Part shown: in pieces, positions 1 through 8,112 of the stretch
Layout of the letters: each line of letters starts with the position of its first letter
How positions within the stretch are numbered: position 1 is the first letter of the stretch
NCBI GenBank assembly: GCA_041686375.1
Contig: JAWLEB010000025.1
Location: 1-42,482 of the forward strand
Length of the DNA stretch: 42,482 nucleotides
Direction: 5' to 3'
Origin: JAGXLC01 sp041686375
Lineage (GTDB): Bacteria > Bacteroidota > Bacteroidia > Bacteroidales > UBA12077
Notes under the pieces: model-generated
Seen by the model: only the letters and a program-made list of their open reading frames with translations
Databases searched by the model: none
Told to the model about the DNA's origin: nothing
Program-made: the position numbers and the translations under genes

Positions 1-2
1 AT

Positions 3-146
3 CGTGGTGATCCGAAATATCTGCCATACCCCACCTCCGGCCCGTTCACGGGCTTCAAATCAATAACGGAGGCCAGGAATTTCTCTAAACACAAAAAAAT
101 AAGCAGGTATCATGTATCTTTTCAACATATTAATCTGTTGAAATAA
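3..146 (+). CDS. possible 3' end of a gene cut by the window edge
   Basis: An open frame of 47 codons runs in from the left edge and stops at TAA 144-146. Its first half reads RGDPKYLPYPTSGPFTGF and then becomes K/S/N-rich. I do not recognise the protein and no start is visible. The frame could be chance, since the segment also contains a small GC-rich hairpin (cccgttcacggg). It would be convergent with the oxidoreductase operon that ends at 232. Confidence 0.2.
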   Translation, partial: RGDPKYLPYPTSGPFTGFKSITEARNFSKHKKISRYHVSFQHINLLK

Positions 147-180
147 AGCCTATTAAAACGTTTATGTATATAGGAGATAC

Positions 181-210
181 AAAAAAACCGGTTCTTTTTT
201 GGAACCGGTT
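181..210 (-). terminator. Rho-independent terminator of the oxidoreductase operon
   Basis: Perfect 9-bp stem AACCGGTTC/GAACCGGTT (186-194 with 202-210) with a 7-nt loop. Read on the minus strand it is followed by a run of seven T (181-187). It lies 22 nt after the stop of the gamma subunit gene. Confidence 0.85.
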
Positions 211-231
211 TCTACTTTAAACAGATATAAT

Positions 232-795
232 TTATGCAGTTGCTTTCGCCTTCTGAACTTCTTTAATAATTTCTGTTCCTCTGTGTATAGCTTTTTCATT
301 CACTGGTAACAGGTGGTGGTACCGTTCAGGGAGAGACTTTTTAAGCCCTTCAATAGCATTATTCATTTCAACAATTGGTTTGACTTTTAAGAAACCACCT
401 AAAACAATCATGTTGAAGGTTTTGGTAGTTTCCATTTGAGCTGCCTCCGCTGCCGCATCAACGCGATAAATGTTAAGATCCTGCCTTTCCGGATGCCTTG
501 TAATACCGTTTCCGTCATAGATTAGGTATCCACCAGGTTTAACAGCTTTCTCGAATTTATCCATTGATTGTTGATTAAGGATAATAGCTGTGTCGAATTC
601 ATTTATAATTGGCGAGCTGATTCGTTCATCGCTAATAATTACAGAGACGTTAGCTGTTCCGCCTCTCATTTCAGGTCCGTAGGAGGGCATCCAGGTTACT
701 TCTTTCCCTTGCACAATACCTGCATAACACATAATTTTGCCCATGGAAAGAACACCTTGTCCTCCGAAACCGGCTATTATTATCTCTTCACTCAT
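232..795 (-). CDS. 2-oxoacid:ferredoxin oxidoreductase, gamma subunit
   Basis: This is the gamma subunit of a multi-subunit 2-oxoacid:acceptor oxidoreductase (KorC/VorC type, Pfam POR family), which helps form the active site where a 2-oxoacid is decarboxylated to acyl-CoA. The 187-residue length is normal for a separate gamma subunit. The N-terminus has the family signature IIIAGFGGQGVLSMGK (residues 5-20), followed by the typical SYGPEMRGGTANVSVIIS stretch. It is the last gene of the ferredoxin-alpha-beta-gamma operon, 36 nt after the beta subunit, and is followed by a strong terminator. Family membership is clear. Whether the preferred substrate is 2-oxoglutarate or branched/aromatic 2-oxoacids cannot be read from this subunit. 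Confidence 0.93.
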   Translation of the reverse strand: MSEEIIIAGFGGQGVLSMGKIMCYAGIVQGKEVTWMPSYGPEMRGGTANVSVIISDERISSPIINEFDTAIILNQQSMDKFEKAVKPGGYLIYDGNGITRHPERQDLNIYRVDAAAEAAQMETTKTFNMIVLGGFLKVKPIVEMNNAIEGLKKSLPERYHHLLPVNEKAIHRGTEIIKEVQKAKATA

Positions 796-831
796 AGTTT
801 TCTGGTTTTTAATTTGTTAATCAAAGAAAGT

Positions 832-1614
832 TTATTCTTCAGGTACCTTTATGTCTCCAAGCTCATAAAATGGAAACATATTTTCTTCCATCCATTTGTT
901 GGCATCATTTGGAGTCATTTTCCATCCTGAGTTGCAGTTGGATACAACTTCTATAAACGATGTGCCTTTTTCCTGCTTTTGATATTCAAAAGCCTTTTTG
1001 AAGGCTTTTTTCGTTTTCCTAACATTAGCAGGTTTATGCACAGCTTGTCTTGTAACGTAACAAGTACCAGCCAGTTCTGCAACAAGCTCAGTCATCTTAA
1101 GGGGATTTCCCATTTGTTTAATATTACGACCATAAGGACTTGTTGATGACTTCATATTCTCCAGGGTTGTTGGCGCCATTTGGCCACCTGTCATTCCATA
1201 GATACCATTATTAATAAATACAATGGTAATATTTTCACCTCGGTTGCATGAGTGTATTGTCTCAGCAGTACCGATAGCAGCTAAATCCCCATCACCCTGA
1301 TATGTAAATACATATTTGTCAGGCATTGTACGTTTTATACCTGTTGCAAGCGCAGGAGCTCTTCCATGAGCTGCTTCATGCATATCTATATCCATATAAT
1401 TGTATGCCAATACAGAACAACCAACAGGAGCAATCCCTATTGTTTTTTCCTGGATATTCATTTCTTCAACAACCTCCATAATCAGACGGTGAACTACACC
1501 ATGTCCACAACCCGGGCAATAGTGGAATATGTTATCAGTAAGAAGTGGGGTACGTTCAAATACCTTATTTTCTTCTTTGATAATATCTTCGGTTTTTATT
1601 TTTGTTTCAGCCAT
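832..1614 (-). CDS. 2-oxoacid:ferredoxin oxidoreductase, beta (TPP-binding) subunit
   Basis: Beta subunit carrying the thiamine diphosphate site of the 2-oxoacid:ferredoxin oxidoreductase (KorB/VorA type). Near the N-terminus is the conserved YCPGCGHG motif (C33, C36). Further on is the TPP/Mg2+ motif, starting GDGDLAAIG and ending in the NN of VFINN. The protein has 260 residues, normal for the short beta subunit of four-subunit enzymes. The start ATG lies 9 nt after the alpha-subunit stop, so the two are surely co-transcribed. No separate [4Fe-4S] domain is present here because the iron-sulfur clusters sit on the small ferredoxin subunit upstream. Substrate preference is uncertain. Confidence 0.93.
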   Translation of the reverse strand: MAETKIKTEDIIKEENKVFERTPLLTDNIFHYCPGCGHGVVHRLIMEVVEEMNIQEKTIGIAPVGCSVLAYNYMDIDMHEAAHGRAPALATGIKRTMPDKYVFTYQGDGDLAAIGTAETIHSCNRGENITIVFINNGIYGMTGGQMAPTTLENMKSSTSPYGRNIKQMGNPLKMTELVAELAGTCYVTRQAVHKPANVRKTKKAFKKAFEYQKQEKGTSFIEVVSNCNSGWKMTPNDANKWMEENMFPFYELGDIKVPEE

Positions 1615-1623
1615 AATAACCTC

Positions 1624-2700
1624 CTATAAAAATTTTTGTTTAAAAGCATCAAGGACTTCATCCGGCGAAGGAACTATTCCGCCCATACGTCCGTAATATT
1701 CTACCGGTACTTTCCCGTCCACTGCGAGCCTAATATCTTCTACCATCTGTCCTGCACTCATTTCGACTGACATCATTCCTTTAGCTTTTTGAGCCATTTC
1801 TCCTAATTTTTTCTTAGGGAAAGGGAATAATGTTATAGGTCGCAATAATCCAAGTTTTATGCCTTCTTTACGCGCTAACTCTACTGTTTTTTGGCATATC
1901 CTTGATGAAGTTCCGTATGCAATCAATAAATACTCTGCATCATCACACTGGAATTCCTCGAATCTTACTTCTTTCTCTTCTAATTCCTGGTATTTTTGTA
2001 TAAGTTTTCGATTGAAAACTTCCATTTTGCCAGAGTCTAATTCCAGGGAAGTAATGATGTTTCTTTCCCTGTCTTTAGTTTTACCGGTAGTTGCCCAGGG
2101 GTATTTCTCTTTGATGTCGTCCTCGGGCATACGTTCCCTTTGTTCACCGATTTCCACTTTTTCCATCATCTGTCCGATTGCTCCATCAGAAAGGATCATG
2201 GCTGGATTTCTGTATTTAAAAGCCAGGTCGAATCCGATTTCCACGAAATCATACATTTCCTGTACAGATGAAGGAGCAAGAACGATAAGTTTATAGTCAC
2301 CATGACCGCCACCTTTTACAGCCTGGAAATAGTCTGATTGTGATGGTTGTATGGTTCCCAGTCCAGGACCGCCTCGAACTACATTCAGTATAAGGCACGG
2401 TAATTCTGCACCTGCAATATACGTGATGCCTTCCTGTTTTAAGCTTATTCCCGGACTTGATGAAGATGTCATGACCCTTTTTCCACAACCTGCTGCTCCG
2501 TAAATCATGTTGATTGCAGCAATTTCACTTTCTGCCTGTAATACAACCATTCCGGTTCTTTCTTCCGGCTTTTGAAGCATGAGGTATTCCATCACCTCTG
2601 ATTGCGGTGTAATAGGGTATCCGAAATATCCATCAGCACCGTAGCGAATAGCCGCTTCTGCTATTGCTTCGTTGCCTTTCATTAATTTTAATTCTCCCAT
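1624..2700 (-). CDS. vorB: 2-oxoacid:ferredoxin oxidoreductase, alpha subunit (VorB/KorA type)
   Basis: Alpha subunit of a 2-oxoacid:ferredoxin oxidoreductase. It has 358 residues, matching proteins usually named 3-methyl-2-oxobutanoate dehydrogenase subunit VorB. The N-terminal pyrimidine-binding domain shows the GYPITPQSE motif (residues 26-34), then TSSSSPGISLKQEG, and the C-terminal transketolase-C-like domain has GLLRPITLFPFP and ends with YGRMGGIVPSPDE. It sits second in a ferredoxin-alpha-beta-gamma operon, 29 nt after the ferredoxin gene. The aminotransferase just upstream and the ADP-forming acyl-CoA synthetase nearby suggest a role in amino-acid-derived 2-oxoacid oxidation (inference). 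KOR and VOR activities are not separable from sequence alone. Confidence 0.92.
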   Translation of the reverse strand: MGELKLMKGNEAIAEAAIRYGADGYFGYPITPQSEVMEYLMLQKPEERTGMVVLQAESEIAAINMIYGAAGCGKRVMTSSSSPGISLKQEGITYIAGAELPCLILNVVRGGPGLGTIQPSQSDYFQAVKGGGHGDYKLIVLAPSSVQEMYDFVEIGFDLAFKYRNPAMILSDGAIGQMMEKVEIGEQRERMPEDDIKEKYPWATTGKTKDRERNIITSLELDSGKMEVFNRKLIQKYQELEEKEVRFEEFQCDDAEYLLIAYGTSSRICQKTVELARKEGIKLGLLRPITLFPFPKKKLGEMAQKAKGMMSVEMSAGQMVEDIRLAVDGKVPVEYYGRMGGIVPSPDEVLDAFKQKFL

Positions 2701-2729
2701 TATCTTGAATTTTAATTTTTCAAAAAACT

Positions 2730-2960
2730 TTAAACGTTAACTTTTGTGCGATAAACAGTTATAACTGCATCAGGGCAGACTAATGCACAGTTTGAACAAC
2801 CTGTGCATGCATCTTCATTTGCCATAAAAGCATAGTGAAAACCTTTGCTGTTAACATTGTCCGCTAAATTGATGACATCGGTCGGACAAGCTGGTATGCA
2901 AACTCCGCAGCCTTTGCATCGTTCCGTATCAACGACTATTCTTCCTACATTTTTTGCCAT
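2730..2960 (-). CDS. 2-oxoacid:ferredoxin oxidoreductase, ferredoxin-type delta subunit
   Basis: Small 2x[4Fe-4S] ferredoxin-like protein of 76 residues that carries electrons away from the TPP centre of the oxidoreductase. Two CxxCxxCxxxCP cluster motifs are visible, CKGCGVCIPACP and CTGCSNCALVCP, separated by about 27 residues as is usual for KorD/VorD. It is the first gene of the four-gene operon. A gap of 136 nt separates it from the upstream aminotransferase, and a TAAATTTG box in that gap could give it its own promoter. The fold call is very secure. Assignment as the delta subunit rests on position. Confidence 0.92.
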   Translation of the reverse strand: MAKNVGRIVVDTERCKGCGVCIPACPTDVINLADNVNSKGFHYAFMANEDACTGCSNCALVCPDAVITVYRTKVNV

Positions 2961-2999
2961 TATGATTTGTTTTTAGTTGTTATTAGTTCAGTTATTTCC

Positions 3000-3007
3000 C
3001 AAATTTA
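3000..3007 (-). promoter_or_regulatory. candidate -7 box for the oxidoreductase operon
   Basis: On the minus strand this reads TAAATTTG, an exact match to the Bacteroidota TAnnTTTG -7 consensus, 39 nt before the ferredoxin ATG. No good -33 TTTG is visible at the usual distance, so this is tentative. Confidence 0.35.
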
Positions 3008-3096
3008 ATAATAAAAAGTTTCGATTATTTAATGTTTCCTTTCTTTAAAATCTGTTTTATAATATATGTTTTATTTATTGTTATCTCTCTTCTTTG

Positions 3097-4425
3097 TTAT
3101 CTAAAATTATGGTCTTTGTGAAATTTTTTCAGTCGCTCTTCAAGTGTATCAAATTGATTGCGTTCTGTTTGGGATACACACGCCCTTAAGCCCTCTGTCC
3201 TCTCACTGCCGGTAATATCAAGTGTAATTGCACTTATTCCGTAAAACAGAAGATGTTCAAGGAGTTCACCTCCAGTTAATCCCGGGTATGAAAAAGTAAA
3301 GTAAAACCCATCAGCGAGGGGCTGATCTTCATCTTTTTCATAGACAAGTTTAAAGCCATTTTGGATGAGAAGGCGCTTCATAAGTTTTGCTCTTTCTCCG
3401 TATTCTTTCACATCTTCTACAAAATCATATTTACCCTGATTGACAGCCTTGAGAATTTCAAGCAAACCATATTGCGCTGAATGGTTAGTTCCGGCTGAAA
3501 GTGTATATAATGCACCGTAAATAATTGAATAGCCAAAGCCCTCATTGGGAAAGTATTCCTTCAGTTTGGAAAATCTGCGGTCGAATAGTTTATCTGAGAT
3601 AGCCATCATTCCGAGGCGTTCACCTGCCAGGCTAAATGATTTTGAGCCTGATATTAACAAAATATAGTTGTCTGTATAATTTGCTACTGATACTTGGTAT
3701 GGTGGTTCTCCCGGTTTAGAGAGCTCTTTTCTGAAATCCATTCCAAAATAGGCAAGGTCTTCCAATACAACTGCATCATACTTGTTTGCTAATTCACCAA
3801 TTATCTCTAATTCTTTTTCTGTGAAGCATATCCATGATGGATTGTTTGGATTGGAATATAAAATAGTTGAGATATTACCTTGTTTCATGTAGGATTCCAG
3901 TTTAGCCTTTAACTTATCTCCTCTGTAACTGTATACATCAAAAGTTTTATATTTATATCCTAAAACCTTATGTTGTTGCTTTTGAACCGGGAAGCCCGGG
4001 TCAATAAATAGCGTGGTGTCTTTTTTGTGGTCTCTTTTACAAGAAACAAGGAATGTTGCAAAAGCTCCCTGCATTGAACCTACCGTTGGTATACAACTCC
4101 GGGGAGTAACTTCTATGTTGGTAAAATTTTTTATAAATTTTGAGATTTCTTTCTTTAGTTCCTCTACTCCCTCTATCATTGGATATTTAGAAGCAACACC
4201 ATCCTGCAGAGCTTTAATTTCTCCGTCTATAGCAATTTTAGGTGGTTCTAATCCTGGGACTCCCATCTCCATTCTAATGTATTTTTCACCAGTAGCTTTC
4301 TCTATCTCATTTACCAATTTTACAATTTCCCTTATACTGGCGTTACTAATAGATTCCAAACCGCTTTCCCTGATTTTTTGTTTTACCGTTTTGTAGTCAA
4401 TGGGGGTATCCTTAGGAATATTCAT
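3097..4425 (-). CDS. PLP-dependent aminotransferase, class I/II
   Basis: Fold-type I aminotransferase of 442 residues, which would interconvert an amino acid and its 2-oxoacid. Visible marks are an N-terminal substrate segment (MEMGVPGLEPP), the cofactor-phosphate region around PTVGSMQGAF, the NPNNPSW motif, a DLAYFGMDF segment and the PLP Schiff-base lysine K262 in ISGSKSFSLAGERLG. It lies directly upstream of the 2-oxoacid:ferredoxin oxidoreductase genes on the same strand. The natural inference is that it feeds 2-oxoacids into that complex. Specificity (branched-chain, aromatic or other) cannot be told from the sequence. Confidence 0.9.
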   Translation of the reverse strand: MNIPKDTPIDYKTVKQKIRESGLESISNASIREIVKLVNEIEKATGEKYIRMEMGVPGLEPPKIAIDGEIKALQDGVASKYPMIEGVEELKKEISKFIKNFTNIEVTPRSCIPTVGSMQGAFATFLVSCKRDHKKDTTLFIDPGFPVQKQQHKVLGYKYKTFDVYSYRGDKLKAKLESYMKQGNISTILYSNPNNPSWICFTEKELEIIGELANKYDAVVLEDLAYFGMDFRKELSKPGEPPYQVSVANYTDNYILLISGSKSFSLAGERLGMMAISDKLFDRRFSKLKEYFPNEGFGYSIIYGALYTLSAGTNHSAQYGLLEILKAVNQGKYDFVEDVKEYGERAKLMKRLLIQNGFKLVYEKDEDQPLADGFYFTFSYPGLTGGELLEHLLFYGISAITLDITGSERTEGLRACVSQTERNQFDTLEERLKKFHKDHNFR

Positions 4426-4492
4426 AATTTTATATTTTATGATTTATGATTTATTAGCATAATTAAATAAATATTTTATTTCTATAACATAA

Positions 4493-4500
4493 CAAATATA
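4493..4500 (-). promoter_or_regulatory. candidate -7 box for the aminotransferase gene
   Basis: The minus strand reads TATATTTG, an exact TAnnTTTG match, 67 nt upstream of the aminotransferase ATG and immediately after the flavodoxin terminator. This placement fits a new transcription unit. The -33 element is not clear. Confidence 0.4.
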
Positions 4501-4505
4501 AGGTA

Positions 4506-4540
4506 TAAAAAAAGACAGGATTAGATTTCCTGCCTTCTTT
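4506..4540 (-). terminator. Rho-independent terminator of the flavodoxin gene
   Basis: On the minus strand the stem AAGGCAGGA/TCCTGTCTT (4528-4536 with 4512-4520, one G-T pair, 7-nt loop) is followed by a run of T. It lies just after the flavodoxin stop codon at 4551. Confidence 0.8.
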
Positions 4541-4550
4541 TTAATCTGCC

Positions 4551-5072
4551 TTATTTGAACTTTGGAAGAATGTTATCCAGCCAGCTTTGAATTCTTTGAT
4601 CTGTTTTTTCCGGTTCGTAATCTTCATCTATAGGCAGGCCGATAAATTTATCATCATATATTCCTGTCGACTCTTCAAACTCATACTCATCAGTATCAAC
4701 ATAGCCTACAATATTTGCATTGTGAGGCAGTAATATTTCAGCAAGTTGCCTCAAAGCATTCACAAAATGTTTTGGATAAGTTATATGATCTCCAAGGCTG
4801 AACATAGCTATGATTTTATCTGAATAGTCTACTTTATCCAATTCAGGGCGAAATTTATCCCAGTCATTCGCTGTTGAATATCCATTCCATGTTTCTTTGC
4901 CAATGGTTGATACGCCAAATATAACGTTACTGTATTTTTTAATGTTTTCTGCTTTGGAGTCTTTGACGGGTAGAAGGTCTACTTTGTCATGTCCAATCAT
5001 CTCTGCCATTTTTTTGGCTACTTTTTCTGTTGAACCTCCTTTTGGGCCATAGAATAAACCTATCTTTTCCAT
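4551..5072 (-). CDS. fldA: flavodoxin
   Basis: Long-chain flavodoxin of 173 residues, a cytoplasmic FMN electron carrier. The N-terminus IGLFYGPKGGSTEKVAKK is the FMN phosphate-binding loop (usually TGNTE, here GGSTE). The middle segment FGVSTIGKETWNG is the 50s-loop equivalent, and FSLGDHITYPKHFVNALRQL is the 90s loop, both typical of the family. It stands alone between a -7-like box (5102-5109) and its own terminator (4506-4540). It sits between the oxidoreductase and acyl-CoA synthetase units, so it could accept electrons from the oxidoreductase in place of ferredoxin (inference from position). Confidence 0.93.
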   Translation of the reverse strand: MEKIGLFYGPKGGSTEKVAKKMAEMIGHDKVDLLPVKDSKAENIKKYSNVIFGVSTIGKETWNGYSTANDWDKFRPELDKVDYSDKIIAMFSLGDHITYPKHFVNALRQLAEILLPHNANIVGYVDTDEYEFEESTGIYDDKFIGLPIDEDYEPEKTDQRIQSWLDNILPKFK

Positions 5073-5101
5073 ATTTTATTTTATTGTTTTTTGATTTACT
5101 A

Positions 5102-5109
5102 CAAAGATA
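5102..5109 (-). promoter_or_regulatory. candidate -7 box for the flavodoxin gene
   Basis: The minus strand reads TATCTTTG, matching TAnnTTTG, 29 nt before the flavodoxin ATG. A TTG lies upstream, but at about 25 nt the spacing is longer than the usual 19-21. Confidence 0.4.
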
Positions 5110-5112
5110 AAA

Positions 5113-5805
5113 TTATTTTTGACTTTTCAGGCTTGCAACAGCCAATAAAACTCCCAGTACAATGCCCAGTATAGCTGCAAACAACACTCGCATATGAGGC
5201 GGCAGCAAGAAGGTTATTGTATGAGCCGGAATCCAAAAAAGTGGAATAGTTTTTTTAAACACAAAATTCCATTGAATCCCCCAATCCAGGCTAATAAAAA
5301 TTTTGCTGAAGTTAATAGGCGTAAAAAAACCTCTTAGTGTACCTCCATTCCATATGATATGCGTATCTGTTATTTTGTGAAATGTCATGAAAACAGGAGC
5401 AAAGATTAAATTCATAGCTACGCTGGTACAAAAAGCTGTTAGTAATTTTGTTCCGGTAAAAGAACCTTCCAATGCGTTACTTGCTCCTTCGACTCCAATA
5501 TATTCAAGTACAGCCGGTGTTCCTGTAGCAAAAATAATAAAAGCAATTTTTATGGTTATACCAATAAATCCCCATACTATAGCTCTTGGAGCTACACCGA
5601 ATCCTTTCCGGTAATATATACCTTCACGGATTCTCAATGCTATAAGTTCCCCTAAAGTTGCCAGAATAGCAAACTTGAAGAAGCTTGCTATGATTCCTTG
5701 ATTTTTATTGAAGCTGTCGTAGAATTCGTATAGCGCATCTGAAATAAAAAAAGGGGAAAAAGCAATGATTACTAATGCTATAAAAACAATATCTGTTCTC
5801 TTCAT
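5113..5805 (-). CDS. multi-pass membrane protein, possibly Mpv17/PMP22-like
   Basis: A 230-residue integral membrane protein of uncertain function. Hydrophobic segments are visible near residues 5-25, 40-58, 78-98, 120-142 and 195-225. The C-terminal part (WNFVFKKTIPLFWIPAHT, then PPHMRVLFAAILGIVLG) faintly recalls the Mpv17/PMP22 C-terminal signature. That resemblance is weak and offered only as a pointer. It is the third gene after the ADP-forming acyl-CoA synthetase and a 51-residue membrane protein (gaps of 13 and 35 nt), so these three probably form one transcript. Nothing in the sequence shows a substrate or enzymatic role. Confidence 0.7.
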   Translation of the reverse strand: MKRTDIVFIALVIIAFSPFFISDALYEFYDSFNKNQGIIASFFKFAILATLGELIALRIREGIYYRKGFGVAPRAIVWGFIGITIKIAFIIFATGTPAVLEYIGVEGASNALEGSFTGTKLLTAFCTSVAMNLIFAPVFMTFHKITDTHIIWNGGTLRGFFTPINFSKIFISLDWGIQWNFVFKKTIPLFWIPAHTITFLLPPHMRVLFAAILGIVLGVLLAVASLKSQK

Positions 5806-5840
5806 TTATTTAAATTTATTTCATGATGTCTCACTAATTA

Positions 5841-5996
5841 TTATTTTTTAAACCATTCTACAACGTCGAAATAACGCCACCCTTTGATTGTGCCCTCTTT
5901 TATCTCATCCCATCTCACTGCTACGCCAAATATTGCAATAATCAGCATAATGATAAGTATGATCTCCTGTCGCTTAAGTGGTCGTTTCAATCTCAT
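5841..5996 (-). CDS. small single-pass membrane protein (51 aa)
   Basis: A 51-codon reading frame starting MRLKRPLKRQEIILIIML, ending in FDVVEWFKK and stopping at TAA 5841-5843. It has a basic N-terminus, one transmembrane helix at about residues 11-27 and a charged/aromatic C-terminal tail, so the N-terminus is probably inside. It begins 13 nt after the stop of the acyl-CoA synthetase gene and ends 35 nt before the next membrane protein, which supports a real gene in the same operon. I do not recognise a family. It may be an accessory subunit of the neighbouring membrane protein. Confidence 0.6.
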   Translation of the reverse strand: MRLKRPLKRQEIILIIMLIIAIFGVAVRWDEIKEGTIKGWRYFDVVEWFKK

Positions 5997-6009
5997 TATA
6001 ATCTCAGGA

Positions 6010-8073
6010 TTATTCACTCTTATTAATTCTTATTCTTGCATCAACTGCCACAACTTCCTTAGTATTTCCTAATAATGGATTTAAATCCATTTCAGCGATT
6101 TCCGGTGCTGCATCTACCAGTGCTGAAATTCGCATTATTGCATCCGCAAACTCATCTTCATTGACACCCTCTTGTCCACGTGTTCCTTTTATGATACCAT
6201 AACTATTTAGCTCCTTTATCATTTTATACGCTTCGTCTTTATTTACCGGAACAATAGCCATATTTACGTCTTTCAGAACTTCAATAAAAATTCCACCCAG
6301 ACCGCAGAGCACCATATGTCCAAATTTGGGTTCTTCTTTTGCACCTATGAAAATTTCAGTTCCATTCAACATAGGCTGCATAAGAACACCTGTGGTATCC
6401 TTGATTTTCATCATACGTTCAAATTCTCTGACTAACCTATCTTCGTCGTTAATATTAAGCGCTACGCCTCCTACATCTGATTTATGTACTGGTCCTACTA
6501 CTTTCATCACTACTGGCATGCCTAACCGTTTAGCTTCCTTTACAGCATCCTCTTTATTGTCAACTACAGCCTCACCAGCTCTTGTCACTCCTGCTGCATC
6601 TAAAAGTTGTTGGACTTTCTCCGGTTCAAGATATCCGTTTTGAGAATTGTCAACAATGGAGCGTATTGTTTTCTTGTCAATATCCGGAATGCTGATTTTT
6701 TCGGGTACCGGTTCCGGTGTATGGTAAATTTTTGCAAGCGCCCTTCCAAAAAGTACTTCTTCAGGGAAGGTTATTCTTCCTTTACTTATGAAATGATCGA
6801 TTTCATCTTTTACATTAATGATTGAAGGTAGGATTGGATAGATAGGCTTTTTGCTTTCTTTCATTTTTTGATCGAGCACGTCGTAAACTTCATATACCGG
6901 AAATAAACCAGGGCTTCCAAAAATTACTGCCACGCCATCTATGTGGTCAAATTTTTTGTCACAATAATCGATGATTTTCCCCAGTTGCTCTGCTGTTCCT
7001 GTAGCAAGAAAGTCAATAGGATTAGCAACTGAGGAACCCGGGAAGAGTTCCTCAAGAAGATGTTTGCTCTCTTCTCCTTCAATAGGCGGAATTTCCATAC
7101 CGTTTTCTGAAAGTGCATCTGTAAGCATTACTGCCGGCCCGCCGGCATGAGTTATAATAGCAATGTTTTTGCCCTCCAGTTGAGGATGCATAAAGATTGA
7201 AGCCACTGTGGTCAGTTCCTCTCTTCCATGACATCTTACAATTCCTGCTTTTCTGAATAAGGCATCTACTGCAGCATCAGAACTTGCCAGTGCTCCTGTG
7301 TGTGATGAAGCAGCCCTGCTGCCTGCCTCTGATCCACCTGCTTTTATTGCTCCTATCTTGCATCCTTTTCTGATTAATGAAGAAGCGTGCTTTAGGAGCA
7401 TTTGTGGTTTACTGATACTTTCAATATACAATAGTTTTATTTTTGAACTTTTCCCAGGGTCAAAGTTTTCATCCATGTATTTGAGTGTTTCTTCAACGCC
7501 TATTTGAGCGCTGTTTCCTACTGAATATACACTGGAAAATGTTAAGCCTTTTGGCATTCCTGCTTCCATTATGAAAACTGCCGTTGCTCCGGACCCTGAA
7601 ATAAAATCAACCCCTTTAGGATCGAGTTTGGGGATGGGAGTAGTGAATACCCCATTATAATTCTGATTAAGAACGCCTATGCAGTTTGGCCCAATCAGGC
7701 ATCCATTGACATTGTTCACTATTTCTACAAGTTCTTGTTCCAGTTCAGCGCCTTCTTCGCTTTCTTCACTAAAACCGGCTGAAAGTATAATAAATGCTCT
7801 TGTGTTCTTCTTCTTAGCCAGCATCCTGATTGTGTCCGGACACAATTTTGCCGCTATAGCAAGAATTGCCAGGTCTGTTTCCGGTAAATCTCCAGGGTCT
7901 TTATAGCTTTTAATGCCTTGAACTTCTTCTTCTTTTGGATTAGAGACGTAAAGATTTCCTTTATAATTTCCGTCAATTATATTTTTTAATACTTTTCCCC
8001 CTGGCTTATGTATATTGTTTGAACCTCCTATTACTACAATGCTTTTGGGATTCAGTAATTGTTTATTTATCAT
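6010..8073 (-). CDS. ADP-forming acyl-CoA (acetate-CoA) synthetase, fused alpha-beta
   Basis: ADP-forming acyl-CoA synthetase (ACD family) converting acyl-CoA + ADP + Pi to free acid + CoA + ATP. The 687 residues hold the alpha part first: a CoA-binding Rossmann domain starting PKSIVVIGGSNNIHKPGGKV, then the ligase domains with the phosphohistidine motif SSHTGALASSDAA (H258). An ATP-grasp beta part follows from about residue 465 (MPVVMKVVGPVHKSDVGGVAL, near 530-550; EIAEMDLNPLL near the C-terminus). Length and order match single-chain alpha-beta enzymes of fermentative bacteria. It heads an operon with two membrane proteins. Together with the nearby oxidoreductase it provides substrate-level ATP from 2-oxoacids (inference). 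Confidence 0.92.
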   Translation of the reverse strand: MINKQLLNPKSIVVIGGSNNIHKPGGKVLKNIIDGNYKGNLYVSNPKEEEVQGIKSYKDPGDLPETDLAILAIAAKLCPDTIRMLAKKKNTRAFIILSAGFSEESEEGAELEQELVEIVNNVNGCLIGPNCIGVLNQNYNGVFTTPIPKLDPKGVDFISGSGATAVFIMEAGMPKGLTFSSVYSVGNSAQIGVEETLKYMDENFDPGKSSKIKLLYIESISKPQMLLKHASSLIRKGCKIGAIKAGGSEAGSRAASSHTGALASSDAAVDALFRKAGIVRCHGREELTTVASIFMHPQLEGKNIAIITHAGGPAVMLTDALSENGMEIPPIEGEESKHLLEELFPGSSVANPIDFLATGTAEQLGKIIDYCDKKFDHIDGVAVIFGSPGLFPVYEVYDVLDQKMKESKKPIYPILPSIINVKDEIDHFISKGRITFPEEVLFGRALAKIYHTPEPVPEKISIPDIDKKTIRSIVDNSQNGYLEPEKVQQLLDAAGVTRAGEAVVDNKEDAVKEAKRLGMPVVMKVVGPVHKSDVGGVALNINDEDRLVREFERMMKIKDTTGVLMQPMLNGTEIFIGAKEEPKFGHMVLCGLGGIFIEVLKDVNMAIVPVNKDEAYKMIKELNSYGIIKGTRGQEGVNEDEFADAIMRISALVDAAPEIAEMDLNPLLGNTKEVVAVDARIRINKSE

Positions 8074-8104
8074 ACGTTAATATTTTATATTTTTTTGCTT
8101 ATCA

Positions 8105-8112
8105 CAAAAGTA
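8105..8112 (-). promoter_or_regulatory. candidate -7 box for the acyl-CoA synthetase operon
   Basis: The minus strand reads TACTTTTG, an exact TAnnTTTG match, 31 nt before the ATG at 8073. A TTG lies about 26 nt further upstream. Confidence 0.4.

Noticed and set aside
568..930. 120-codon plus-strand frame antisense to the oxidoreductase genes
   Set aside because: It is a shadow of well-recognised minus-strand genes with family motifs.
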